A stretch of DNA of 64,000 nucleotides from Nitrobium sp046350935 (lineage in GTDB: Bacteria > Nitrospirota > Thermodesulfovibrionia > Thermodesulfovibrionales > Dissulfurispiraceae). The translations under genes and the position numbers were made by a program. The DNA is taken from positions 11,459-75,458 of the forward strand of contig JAXLZK010000016.1 of the NCBI GenBank assembly GCA_046350935.1. The letters are read 5' to 3'. The notes beneath the pieces were generated by a model. The model ran no database searches and was not told where the DNA came from. It saw nothing but the letters and a program-made list of their open reading frames with translations. Positions 17,076-25,273 of this stretch are shown here, piece by piece; position 1 is the first letter of the stretch, and each line of letters starts with the position of its first letter.

Positions 17076-18062
17076 CTACTGGATGGCGAGCATTCTGTCC
17101 AGCGTCCTTTTTGCGGGGACTCGTATCTCCTCGGGGACTTTGATGCAATTTTTCATCTCTTTGAGAGCGTGATATACGCTGTTCAGGGTGGTTTTTTTCA
17201 TGTTGGGACAGATCATGTCCTTCCTGAGGGGATGGAAGGTCTTTCCGGGACTCTCTTTCTTCAGGCGGTGCAGGAGACCCAGTTCCGTCCCCACGATAAA
17301 TTCCTGCGCATCCGACGAACGGGCGAACCGGAGCATGCCCGAGGTGCTCGTCACGTGGTCGGCGAGCTCGAGGACCTCCAACCTGCATTCGGGATGCGCC
17401 ATCAGAACGGCACGGGGGTGCGCTTCCCGCGCCCGGAGCACATCCTCCCTGCGTATCCTGTCATGCACATGGCAGAACCCGTCCCAGGCAATGATCTGCT
17501 TTTTCGTATTCTTTGCCGCCCAGAGCGAGAGGTTCCTGTCGGGGATGCAGATCACCCGCTCGTCGGGGAGCGACTCGACGACTTTCACCACATTGGCGGA
17601 GGTGCAGCAGATGTCGCTTTCGGCTTTTACGGCGGCGGTGGTATTGACGTAGGCCACGACGGGCACACCGGGATACTGCGCCTTGATATCCCTCAGGGTG
17701 AACTCATGGGGAAATACGAAAGTAGGCTGCTCTTCGTACCCGGGAAAAGTCTTCCATACCTTTCTCGGCTCGCTCACCTCGATCATTTCCGCCATGGGAC
17801 AGGTCGCATCCAGCTCCGGAAGGAGCACTGTCTTGTGCGGCGAAAGAATTGATGCGCTTTCCGCCATGAAATGGACTCCACAGAAAACGATGACATCGCA
17901 CTCCATGGCAGCGGCATTCCGGGACAATTCGAGGGAATCCCCCACAAAATCGGCGATATCCTGCACTTCGTCGCGCTGGTAATTATGGGAAAGGATAACA
18001 GCGTTTCTCTCTTTTTTCAGTTTCAGTATTTCGCTGCGCAGATCTCTGCTCTCCATGGTCAC
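17076..18062 (-). CDS. nadA: Quinolinate synthase
   Basis: A 328-residue iron-sulfur enzyme that condenses iminoaspartate with dihydroxyacetone phosphate to quinolinate in NAD synthesis. Signatures include AVILSHNYQRDEVQDIADFVGDS (two triad-repeat substrate histidine/tyrosine region), VIVFCGVHFMAESA, DATCPMAEM, CCTSANVV and HPEC. The cluster cysteines are expected among these. Its start overlaps the stop of the lytic transglycosylase gene by four bases (ATGA). nadB and nadC are not in the window, although a nicotinate phosphoribosyltransferase-like gene lies far downstream. Confidence 0.96.
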   Translation of the reverse strand: MTMESRDLRSEILKLKKERNAVILSHNYQRDEVQDIADFVGDSLELSRNAAAMECDVIVFCGVHFMAESASILSPHKTVLLPELDATCPMAEMIEVSEPRKVWKTFPGYEEQPTFVFPHEFTLRDIKAQYPGVPVVAYVNTTAAVKAESDICCTSANVVKVVESLPDERVICIPDRNLSLWAAKNTKKQIIAWDGFCHVHDRIRREDVLRAREAHPRAVLMAHPECRLEVLELADHVTSTSGMLRFARSSDAQEFIVGTELGLLHRLKKESPGKTFHPLRKDMICPNMKKTTLNSVYHALKEMKNCIKVPEEIRVPAKRTLDRMLAIQ

Positions 18063-18808
18063 CTTACTGCCTTATTTTCAGAATAGGAGCCGGCAAGATA
18101 GGAATTCGTAAAGAGAATGGTGCCGTCCTCCTGAATCAGCTTTCTTATTTTCGTCACTGATTTCCGTATCTCTCCGGTGCTTATTCTTGCTACTTCGGGG
18201 TTGTTTCCCGAATAGTGGGCAATGACTTTCTTCACGTAGGCGATGGTTTCGGGGATGGACGGAACGGAATAACTCCTCTCCACCCGCTTCGGCCCGGCGT
18301 TATAGGCAGCCAGGGCAAGGGGCAGATCGCCGCTGAACTTTTCGAGCAGCATCTTGAGGTACCGGGTGCCTCCGTCTATATTTTCCACGGGGTCGAAGGG
18401 GTTCAACACCCCGAGAAGAGATGCCGTTCCCGGCATCAACTGCATGAGCCCCAGGGCACCCTTGGGGGAGACCGCCAGGGGGTTCCAGTTGGACTCCGCC
18501 CTGATGACCGCCTTCACCAGCCCGGCATCAACGTCATGCTGCCGTGCTTTTTCCTCAACAATGGAGTGAATTTCCTCCCTGCTTACGGCGGAAACAGTTT
18601 CAGGAGGAACGGCGAAGGAATTCTTTCCTCTCCTCTCCCTGCGCGGCTCGGCTGCCGCTTTCTTTTCCCTGATAAACACCTTGCCGTTCTTGCCCGGGGC
18701 GGTGTTGGTGAAAAAGACGGTCCCGTCTTCTCCTACCGTTTGGTAGATATCTGCGTTGGAGACGGTCCCGGAAAACAGGAGAAGCGCTATGGTAAGTAGC
18801 AGTATCAT
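18059..18808 (-). CDS. Exported lytic transglycosylase (SLT domain, DUF4124-like N-terminus)
   Basis: A 249-residue periplasmic enzyme that cleaves peptidoglycan glycan strands to 1,6-anhydro products. A signal peptide ends near VSNADIYQ. Residues 20-45 (ADIYQTVGEDGTVFFTNTAPG) form a DUF4124-like repeat and a second copy (IQEDGTILFTNSY) lies at the C-terminus. The SLT domain carries the catalytic glutamate in AVIRAESNWNP, then GALGLMQLMPGTA and LALAAYNAGP. The two flanking repeats are a notable arrangement. It is translationally coupled to nadA. Confidence 0.92.
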   Translation of the reverse strand: MILLLTIALLLFSGTVSNADIYQTVGEDGTVFFTNTAPGKNGKVFIREKKAAAEPRRERRGKNSFAVPPETVSAVSREEIHSIVEEKARQHDVDAGLVKAVIRAESNWNPLAVSPKGALGLMQLMPGTASLLGVLNPFDPVENIDGGTRYLKMLLEKFSGDLPLALAAYNAGPKRVERSYSVPSIPETIAYVKKVIAHYSGNNPEVARISTGEIRKSVTKIRKLIQEDGTILFTNSYLAGSYSENKAVR

Positions 18809-18898
18809 TCCCTCAAATCATACCACGCCCCTTTCCCGTTGTTCAAGCCTTTGCAGGCGGAAACGGGCGCGAATCCTTTGATTTCGGAGGCCGCCGGC

Positions 18899-19468
18899 TC
18901 ATCCCCTCGGCTTGGCAAGGATCTCGAGAACTTTCAGGTCGAGGAACCTCTTCGAGGCTGCGGAGCGCACCACCAGCACCGTATCGGCCCCCCGCCCGGT
19001 GCCCGCCACCGTAAGGATTTCCTCGCCCTCGGGGATGAGTCCTGCATCCACCGCCATCATGGCCATCTCGCAGCAGACCTTTGCGCCTTCTCCGATTATC
19101 CTCAGGGACTGCGCTACGACGAGGGTAGGATAGAGGCCGTTGAATTTAGCGGCAAAAGCCGTTTCCAGGGAGTGGGTGATCAGGGTGCCGGTATACACCT
19201 TTGCGCCGGACTCTTCGATGCTCCTGCGCACCCCGGGGGTCATTTCGTGGGTGTTCGCCGCCTTAAAACCGGCGGAATGGGTCACGACGACGATGTTGAG
19301 GCCTGCGTCTCTCAAGGCGCCTGAGAAAAGCGCTCCCGTATCTCCCTCGGTCGAGGCGACCACGAGGTGCTTCCAGCAACCGCTCCTGACCGCCTCCTTC
19401 ACTATCTCCAGGCATGCTCGGGAATTCTCCTTGCCCGGCCTCTCGAAATAAACAATTTTCTTTTCCAT
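18899..19468 (-). CDS. Lone pyruvate-kinase C-terminal (alpha/beta) domain protein
   Basis: A 189-residue protein that corresponds to the C-terminal PK_C domain of pyruvate kinase with no catalytic barrel. Visible features are HLVVASTEGDTGALFS, VVVTHSAGF and ILTVAGTGRGADTVLVV. Stand-alone copies of this domain are known in bacteria and archaea and may bind a regulatory nucleotide or sugar phosphate, but no role is proven. It begins with GCAAAGGAGGCGCGC before the ATG, a strong ribosome site. It may head the transglycosylase-nadA-methyltransferase run, 90 bases upstream. Confidence 0.78.
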   Translation of the reverse strand: MEKKIVYFERPGKENSRACLEIVKEAVRSGCWKHLVVASTEGDTGALFSGALRDAGLNIVVVTHSAGFKAANTHEMTPGVRRSIEESGAKVYTGTLITHSLETAFAAKFNGLYPTLVVAQSLRIIGEGAKVCCEMAMMAVDAGLIPEGEEILTVAGTGRGADTVLVVRSAASKRFLDLKVLEILAKPRG

Positions 19469-19554
19469 GCGCGCCTCCTTTGCTCTCCGCGTCTTGCTGT
19501 GCTCTCCGCGGCAGGCTGAAAAATGATTATAATAAAGGGAAAGCAGGATTATAA

Positions 19555-20694
19555 ATGACGGAAAGCCTTTATATCCATATTCCCTTCTGTCTCAAAAAGT
19601 GCATCTATTGCGACTTCTACTCCCTGCCTCTTTCCGCCGGCCCCCTTGCCGCTCCGGACAGGGCAGGGTACGTCGAGGCGCTCTGCACGGAGATGGCGTT
19701 GCGGAAGGGAACTGCGCGGAATCTCAGGACAATCTTCATCGGCGGGGGGACCCCTACTCTCCTGTCCGCTGCGGAAGCGGCAAGGATTCTGGATACCGCT
19801 GCCGGAATCTTTTCCCTTCGTCCCGATGCCGAAATCACCATCGAGGCAAATCCGGGCACCCTCGATGCGAAAAAAGCCTCGGAGCTGCGGACCGTCGGCG
19901 TCAATAGAGTGAGCATGGGGGTTCAGTCCTTCGTCGATGAGGAGCTCTCCCTCCTCGGCAGGGCCCATTCCGCCCGTGACGGCATCGCAGCCGTAGAAGC
20001 GGCGCGGCAGGCCGGCTTCGGAAATCTCTCCCTCGACTTGATGTACGCACTTCCGGGGCAAAAGATGGGCTCGTGGGAGTATTCCCTCGAAAGGGCGGTC
20101 GAGCTGGCCCCCGAGCACCTCTCCACCTACGAGCTTACGCCAGAAGAGGGCACTCCCCTTGCCCGCGCCCTCGGGGAGGGGCGTCATACCCTCCCCCCTG
20201 AAGAGACCGTCAGCGCCATGTACTACCGGGGAATCGACCTGCTCGCAGAAAGAGGATACGCGCAGTACGAAATCTCCAATTTTGCAAAGCCGGGACGCGC
20301 CTGCACGCATAACCTGACCTACTGGCGCAGGGAGGAATATCTCGGCGTCGGGGCTGCAGCGCACTCCTTCCTGAACGAAAAGAGGAGCGCCAATTTCCGC
20401 GATCTGAGGCTCTATGGAGAAGCGGTCGGCAGAGGCATCCTGCCGGTGGAGGAAGAAATCCTGATAAACGGGGCCGAAGCGCTGAAGGAGACGCTGTTCC
20501 TCGGGCTGCGGATGACCGAAGAAGGGCTTGACCTGGAAAGCTCGCCCCTGCGCGGACTGTTGGAAAACAGCAGGACCGTTGAGGAGTGCCTCCGCCGCGG
20601 TCTCCTCGAACGGAAAGGCTCCCGCCTGCGCCTCGGCAGGCGGGGCCTCGTCCTGAGCAGCGAGATCATGGTAAAAATCCTCAACGAGGTATAG
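19555..20694 (+). CDS. hemW: HemW-like radical SAM protein
   Basis: A 379-residue radical SAM protein. The 4Fe-4S ligands are C12, C16 and C19 (IPFCLKKCIYCDFYS). IGGGTPTLL, EANPGTLD, RVSMGVQSF, LDLMYALPGQ and the C-terminal LGVGAAAHSF are all HemW signatures. HemW is a heme chaperone rather than the coproporphyrinogen oxidase it was once called; HemN's extra N-terminal features are missing here. The stop abuts the end of the convergent protease gene with no spare base, so no separate terminator fits between them. Confidence 0.92.
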   Translation: MTESLYIHIPFCLKKCIYCDFYSLPLSAGPLAAPDRAGYVEALCTEMALRKGTARNLRTIFIGGGTPTLLSAAEAARILDTAAGIFSLRPDAEITIEANPGTLDAKKASELRTVGVNRVSMGVQSFVDEELSLLGRAHSARDGIAAVEAARQAGFGNLSLDLMYALPGQKMGSWEYSLERAVELAPEHLSTYELTPEEGTPLARALGEGRHTLPPEETVSAMYYRGIDLLAERGYAQYEISNFAKPGRACTHNLTYWRREEYLGVGAAAHSFLNEKRSANFRDLRLYGEAVGRGILPVEEEILINGAEALKETLFLGLRMTEEGLDLESSPLRGLLENSRTVEECLRRGLLERKGSRLRLGRRGLVLSSEIMVKILNEV

Positions 20695-22149
20695 CTATCT
20701 CCCCCCCGCCGGAATGGAGATATATTGCTTCACGCCGCCCCGGATGATCAGCAGAAGAACGCCCTGCTCCTGCTCGACGGCGGAAGCGGCGGCGTAGTAT
20801 TCCTTAGCCGAGGTCACCGGCTTCCTGTTCAGTTCGAGGATGATGTCGCCCTTGTTCAGGATGCCGAGGGCCGGACTGTCCTCCCCGATAGAGTTTACCA
20901 GCACTCCCCGCGTCTTCCCCTGCATATTCAGCTTCTGGAGCTGCTCCTCGGTGAGGTCCTGCACGGACACTCCCCGCAGCGCGTTGCTGAATTCCGCACT
21001 CGACACGACTTTCGGCTCGATAGGCAGCTCGCCGGTGGTAACCGTCACCAGCTCCGTCTTCCCGTTGCGGACCACCTTTATCTGCACTTCCCGCCCCGGC
21101 TTCGTAGCGGCCACCATGTTCTTGAAGTGGAAGGGATCGGCGATTTTTTTCCCGTCGAACTCCACCACCACGTCTCCCCTCTGCAGGCCTCCCTTCTCAG
21201 CCGGTCCTCCCTCATTGATATCGACCAGCAGCACGCCGCTCTCGTCTTTCAGCCTGAACTGCTTCGCAAGCTCCGGGGTCAGGGGCTGGATTTGCACGCC
21301 CAGCCATCCGCGCACCACCTTGCCCTGGCTGATGATGCTCTCCATGATGTTCTTGACCATGTTCACCGGTATCGCGAAGCCTATCCCCTGATAGCCGCCG
21401 CTCGTACTGAAAATGGCGGTATTGATCCCGATCAGCTCGCCGCGGGTATTGACCAGCGCTCCCCCGGAATTGCCGGGATTGATAGCGGCATCCGTCTGGA
21501 TAAAGTCCTCGTAATCGGTGATCCCGATCCCCGCCCGTCCGAGTCCGCTGATGATGCCCATGGTGATCGTGTGGCTCAGACCGAAAGAGTTCCCGACGGC
21601 GATCACCATCTCTCCCACTTTAAGGGTATCCGAATTGCCCATGACGAGGGTGGGAAGGTTCTTCTCGGAAATCTTGATGACGGCCACGTCGGTTTTCGAG
21701 TCGATGCCGATCACTTTCCCCTTGAACTCCCTGTTATCGGACAACTTAACGAGGATATCGTCAGCGCCCTCGATTACGTGGTTGTTGGTGAGGATATAGC
21801 CGTCCGGCGAGGCGATGATGCCCGAGCCGAGACTGGTCGCCTTTCTCTTCTGCGGCGCCGCCCCGTCCCCGAAGAACCGCCTGAAGTTGGGGTCGTCGAA
21901 AAGGGGGTTGCGGGGAGTCTTCACCGTCCGCGTGGTGGAGATATTTACCACCGCAGGCTTCACCTGCTCCGCCACCTTCGCCATCGCATCCCCCAACCGC
22001 GAGAGAATGTCAGAAGCCTCCTTGCCCGATATTTCCGCGTCTGCCGTCCCGGGGACACAAAAGGCGAGAAGAAGAGCAAGGGAGACCAGGACGCCCGAAA
22101 AAGCAAAGCGCTTCCTTGATGGTGCATACATACTGTCCGCTCCTTTCAT
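20695..22149 (-). CDS. Do-type periplasmic serine protease (DegP/HtrA family)
   Basis: About 484 residues from the ATG at 22149, chosen because AGGAGG lies eight bases upstream; a longer frame to 22215 has no such site. A signal peptide runs to TADAEIS. The trypsin-like domain has the catalytic triad: His in LTNNHVIEGA, Asp in KTDVAVIKI and Ser in NPGNSGGALVN. Two PDZ domains follow (VRGWLGVQIQPLTPEL and LRGVSVQDLTEEQL regions). These proteases remove misfolded envelope proteins. It follows tilS on the same strand. Confidence 0.94.
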   Translation of the reverse strand: MKGADSMYAPSRKRFAFSGVLVSLALLLAFCVPGTADAEISGKEASDILSRLGDAMAKVAEQVKPAVVNISTTRTVKTPRNPLFDDPNFRRFFGDGAAPQKRKATSLGSGIIASPDGYILTNNHVIEGADDILVKLSDNREFKGKVIGIDSKTDVAVIKISEKNLPTLVMGNSDTLKVGEMVIAVGNSFGLSHTITMGIISGLGRAGIGITDYEDFIQTDAAINPGNSGGALVNTRGELIGINTAIFSTSGGYQGIGFAIPVNMVKNIMESIISQGKVVRGWLGVQIQPLTPELAKQFRLKDESGVLLVDINEGGPAEKGGLQRGDVVVEFDGKKIADPFHFKNMVAATKPGREVQIKVVRNGKTELVTVTTGELPIEPKVVSSAEFSNALRGVSVQDLTEEQLQKLNMQGKTRGVLVNSIGEDSPALGILNKGDIILELNRKPVTSAKEYYAAASAVEQEQGVLLLIIRGGVKQYISIPAGGR

Positions 22150-22234
22150 GCAATAAACCTCCTGTTTCAGGATGTGCCGGCAGAGTATCTTCCGCTGCGA
22201 CCGGCTGCACCGCATGCAGTCTGCCCTTCACATC

Positions 22235-23644
22235 CTAGCATTTTTGCAAGGTAATTTCGCATTGTAAAACTCTTTTTGTTTCTTTGGCAACCCGGTATCT
22301 CTCGTCGGCCCGGTATCCGGCGACCCAGACGATCTCTCCGCCCTTCACCAGGAGCGGCACCGTATCCCTCTGATCGCGCGGCACTTTTTCATCAACGAAA
22401 AAGTCCTGAAGCTTCTTTCTTTTTCCGAAGCCGAGCGGGTAAAAAAGGTCTCCCGGCCTCCGTGCCCGCACCTGAAGGGGGAAACCGGCCCTTTCCGCGT
22501 CCAGAAGGACGCTCCTCCTGCCGTCCCCGTAGGCGCCTTTTCGCTCCTCCGTCAAGGGAGAGAGGGTGCAGCGGAGCACCAGGGAGGCTTCGTGCAGCAC
22601 CAGGTCGCCGGGACCGTTCAGGACATATTCGCCGAGGCGTTCGGGCGTATCAGCGGTAATCAACAGTGTCGAATAGCCCTTGATGACGCGGAGAGCACGG
22701 GGGAGGTAGATTCGGTCACCCGCCTTTCCCCCCTTTATCAGCTCCGCAATCTCTTCCACATGGAGGAAGCCGACTCCCCGGAGCCCTTCGGCGGCATCGA
22801 CGGCGCGGCGCAGCACCCGGCGCAGGAGCACCCTGTCCATCGCCTCCATGGGAGCGAGGAAGAGCTCGACAGCGGTATCCGTCTTCCTGCTTACCAGCTT
22901 CATCAGGGTCTTCGCGGCGAGCGCTTCGAAATACCGCTCTTCCTCCCTGAAGATGTCGGCCGTTCTCGCCAGCGTTTTCACCAGATCGGCATTGATCGAG
23001 CGGGCAGCCGGCAGGACAAGATGGCGTATTCTGTTCCTCGTGTATTTATCCTTGAGGTTCGAGGAGTCGATGACATAGCCCTGTCTCTCCGCGGCGAGGA
23101 AATCCTCTATTTCGTTCCTTTCCGCCTCGATGAGAGGCCTGATGATGGCGTTCCGCACCGGGGGGATGCCCGAGAGGCCCGTCGGCCCCGCGCCCCTGAA
23201 GAGCCGCATCAACAGCGTCTCCGCCTGGTCATCCGCAGTGTGGCCCAGGGCGATCCTGCAGGCGCCGGCGGATGCAGCCCTCTCCTGAAGGGAGCAGTAC
23301 CGAAGCTCCCGCGCCGCCTCCTGCGTGTTGACGCCCTTTTCCCGTGCGTATGTAGCCACATCGACGCTCTCTGTCGCAAAAGGCACGTCGAGCGAGGCGC
23401 AGAGCTCCGCGCAGAACCGTATCTCTCCGGGGACCTCAAGGGGGCGCAGGCAGTGATCGATGTAGACAGCCGCGAGGCGCAGGGAAAACTCGCCCCGCAG
23501 CCGATGGAGGACCGTCAGCAGGCAGACGGAATCGGGGCCTCCGGAAAGGGCGACCAGGACGAGGTCCCCCTGCGCGAGCATGCCGTATTTCCCGATGGTC
23601 TTTTTGACTTTTTCCAGGAATTCCATTTCCTCATTATACTCCAA
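22235..23644 (-). CDS. tilS: tRNA(Ile)-lysidine synthetase
   Basis: A 469-residue enzyme that attaches lysine to C34 of tRNA-Ile (CAU), needed for AUA decoding. The PP-loop LSGGPDSVCLL, the IDHCLRP motif, the LGHTADDQAETLLMRLFRGAG segment and the KYTRNRIRHLVLP motif are all present. A TilS substrate-binding C-terminal domain ends the protein (VRARRPGDLFYPLGFGKRKKLQDFF). Start could be the ATG at 23644 or at 23626. Divergent from tRNA-Ser. Confidence 0.96.
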   Translation of the reverse strand: MEYNEEMEFLEKVKKTIGKYGMLAQGDLVLVALSGGPDSVCLLTVLHRLRGEFSLRLAAVYIDHCLRPLEVPGEIRFCAELCASLDVPFATESVDVATYAREKGVNTQEAARELRYCSLQERAASAGACRIALGHTADDQAETLLMRLFRGAGPTGLSGIPPVRNAIIRPLIEAERNEIEDFLAAERQGYVIDSSNLKDKYTRNRIRHLVLPAARSINADLVKTLARTADIFREEERYFEALAAKTLMKLVSRKTDTAVELFLAPMEAMDRVLLRRVLRRAVDAAEGLRGVGFLHVEEIAELIKGGKAGDRIYLPRALRVIKGYSTLLITADTPERLGEYVLNGPGDLVLHEASLVLRCTLSPLTEERKGAYGDGRRSVLLDAERAGFPLQVRARRPGDLFYPLGFGKRKKLQDFFVDEKVPRDQRDTVPLLVKGGEIVWVAGYRADERYRVAKETKRVLQCEITLQKC

Positions 23645-23755
23645 TTCGCTCCGCCGGTCGAAAAAAAGGTGGCCGCGGCCCTCCGCTCCCCTCCTCCCCG
23701 GCTCTGCCGAGACGGCGTGCGCAGGGCGCTCTTCTGCAAAAAAATGCGGTTGCGC

Positions 23756-23785
23756 TTTACAATTTGCCGCCGAAGTTGATAAAAT
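23756..23785 (+). promoter_or_regulatory. Promoter of tRNA-Ser
   Basis: TTTACA (23756-23761), 18-base spacer, TAAAAT (23780-23785), 17 bases before the tRNA. Confidence 0.6.
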
Positions 23786-23801
23786 TATAGGTCAGTCCGA
23801 T

Positions 23802-23894
23802 GGAGAGGTGGCCGAGCCGGTCGAAGGCAGCCGCCTGCTAAGCGGTTGTGGGGGTCACACCCCACCCAGGGTTCGAATCCCTGCCTCTCCGCCA
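23802..23894 (+). tRNA. tRNA-Ser (anticodon GCT)
   Basis: The 7-bp acceptor stem GGAGAGG (23802-23808) pairs with CCTCTCC (23884-23890). The anticodon loop reads CTGCTAA, giving GCT for AGC/AGU. A long variable arm (TGTGGGGGTCACACCCCA region) marks a class II serine tRNA. The T arm has GGTTCGAATCC. CCA is encoded at 23892-23894. Confidence 0.96.
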
Positions 23895-23920
23895 TAAAAT
23901 CTCTCTCCGGGAGGGTATTC

Positions 23921-24466
23921 ATGAAGACAGTTTCCGGGTTCCTGGCGGTTTCTCTTGCTCTGGTGCTTGTCGCCGGCGGCTGCAAGAAAAAAGAAGAGCA
24001 GGTCGTTCCAAAAGCCCCCCTTCAGCAGTCGCCTATGGCAGTGCCTCTCCAGGAGCCGATGCAGTCACCCATGGCCGCTTCTCCTCACGGGACCGCTCCC
24101 AAGGTGGAAAAGTCGGTCGTCGTCCCGGATGCCGTCAAGGGCAAATGGGACAAGGTGAAGCTGGTGCTGGAAGACAAGGCAGCGCAAAAGTCCTCCGAGT
24201 ATACCGTCAGGATCGGATCGGATTTCAAGGTCCCCAACACGGGCTTGAGCATCGCTGTCGGCGAGTTTCTTCCCGACTTCAAGATGAACGAGACCACCCT
24301 GACTTCCGGAAGCAACGAGCCGAACAATCCGGCGGTGCAGGTCGAAGTATTCGAGAACGGGAAGAGCATCTTCAAAGGGTGGCTCTTTGCCAAGTTCCCC
24401 ACCATGCATCCCCTCGAACATCAGAAATACGGCCTTCTTCTTAAAGAGGGAGTAAAGAAGAGCTGA
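23921..24466 (+). CDS. DUF2155-type lipoprotein
   Basis: A 181-residue lipoprotein: signal peptide with lipobox LVAGGC (Cys about residue 21), then a Pro/Met/Gln-rich linker, then a globular domain with YTVRIGSDFKVPNTGLSI, AVQVEVFENGKSIFKGWLFAKFP and HPLEHQKYGLLL, which matches the DUF2155 pattern. No function is known for the family. I start it at the ATG at 23921 (CGGGAGGG six bases upstream); the frame upstream runs into the tRNA. It may be expressed from the tRNA promoter by read-through. Confidence 0.75.
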   Translation: MKTVSGFLAVSLALVLVAGGCKKKEEQVVPKAPLQQSPMAVPLQEPMQSPMAASPHGTAPKVEKSVVVPDAVKGKWDKVKLVLEDKAAQKSSEYTVRIGSDFKVPNTGLSIAVGEFLPDFKMNETTLTSGSNEPNNPAVQVEVFENGKSIFKGWLFAKFPTMHPLEHQKYGLLLKEGVKKS

Positions 24467-24490
24467 CGAAAAACTCAAAGGAGACCCTGT

Positions 24491-24540
24491 AAAGAGGGAA
24501 GGGCAAAGGCGAAAACGATCCTTTCTCTTGCCTCTTTTTT
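24491..24540 (+). terminator. Imperfect terminator after the DUF2155 gene
   Basis: AAAGAGG (24491-24497) pairs with CCTCTTT (24531-24537) around an imperfect inner stem (AAAGG/CCTTT), followed by a T run to 24540. The next gene's ATG is only five bases further on. Confidence 0.6.
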
Positions 24541-24545
24541 ATTTC

Positions 24546-25136
24546 ATGTCTACGTACATAAAGCTGGGCAAAATACCGCGGAGCCCCGAGGAGAGGACGG
24601 CCCTTCTCGCACAGCGGGAAAGGGAAGAGGAGCAGCAGGACCGCAGGGGAATCTCCCAGGTGCAGAAAAGGGTGATCGACTTCCTGATCGAACGGAAAGG
24701 GTATGCCCCCGAGGATATGGAGATCAACAGGGAGTTCGTCATCGAAGTCTCCCCTGCCCGCTTTACGGTCAATGCGGACATTATCCTGAAGGTGGAAGGC
24801 ACAAGCCTTTTTTTCCTCAAATGCGTCATGAGCTCCCCGGAATCCTGGGAAAGGCAGGCCGTCGCATTCGGCCGCGTTGCCGGCCCCGTTCAGATCCCCT
24901 TTGCCGTGGTGACCGACAGCGAGCATGCGAAGGTCCTGGACGTGGTCACGGGCAAGCCGGTTTCCGAGGGTCTCGACTCGCTTCCCGACAAGGAGAAGGC
25001 AGGAGAAGTGCTCAAAGGCGCCGTTTTCGCTCCTCTCCCCGAGGAAAAAAGGGAGCGGGAGCGGAGAATCCTCTATGCATTTGATGCGATCACCTGCACC
25101 TCCACCCTCGCAGACCCTCCTGCGGAGCACCAGTAG
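24546..25136 (+). CDS. HsdR N-terminal-like (type I restriction R N-domain 2) protein, unassigned role
   Basis: About 196 residues. VIDFLIERKGYAPEDMEINREFVIEVSP..FTVNADIILKV and the later FAVVTDSEHAKVLDVVTGK resemble the small HSDR_N_2 nuclease-fold domain found alone in many bacteria, with the D..E..K type active-site residues plausible in NADIILKV and the following strand. No helicase or methylase partner is nearby, so it is not a restriction system. The ATG at 24546 has no ribosome site, only the T run of a terminator before it; a later start is possible. Function unknown. Confidence 0.6.
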   Translation: MSTYIKLGKIPRSPEERTALLAQREREEEQQDRRGISQVQKRVIDFLIERKGYAPEDMEINREFVIEVSPARFTVNADIILKVEGTSLFFLKCVMSSPESWERQAVAFGRVAGPVQIPFAVVTDSEHAKVLDVVTGKPVSEGLDSLPDKEKAGEVLKGAVFAPLPEEKRERERRILYAFDAITCTSTLADPPAEHQ

Positions 25137-25273
25137 TAAGCCGTACACAGCAGCCGCCGCACCCAGCACCGCCGGGGAACTCCTGAAAAGCCCGAAGTGC
25201 CGGGCAGGACGGGGGCGGTGCATCCGGTCGCACCATAAAAAAATTGTATGCCCCCACCAAAACAGGAGGACAG

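Noticed and set aside
20725..22119. 464-codon frame opposite the Do-type protease
   Set aside because: Shadow frame; the minus strand carries the catalytic triad and PDZ domains.
24546..25136. Restriction-modification system
   Set aside because: Only a small HsdR-N-like domain is present; no helicase, specificity or methylase gene is nearby.
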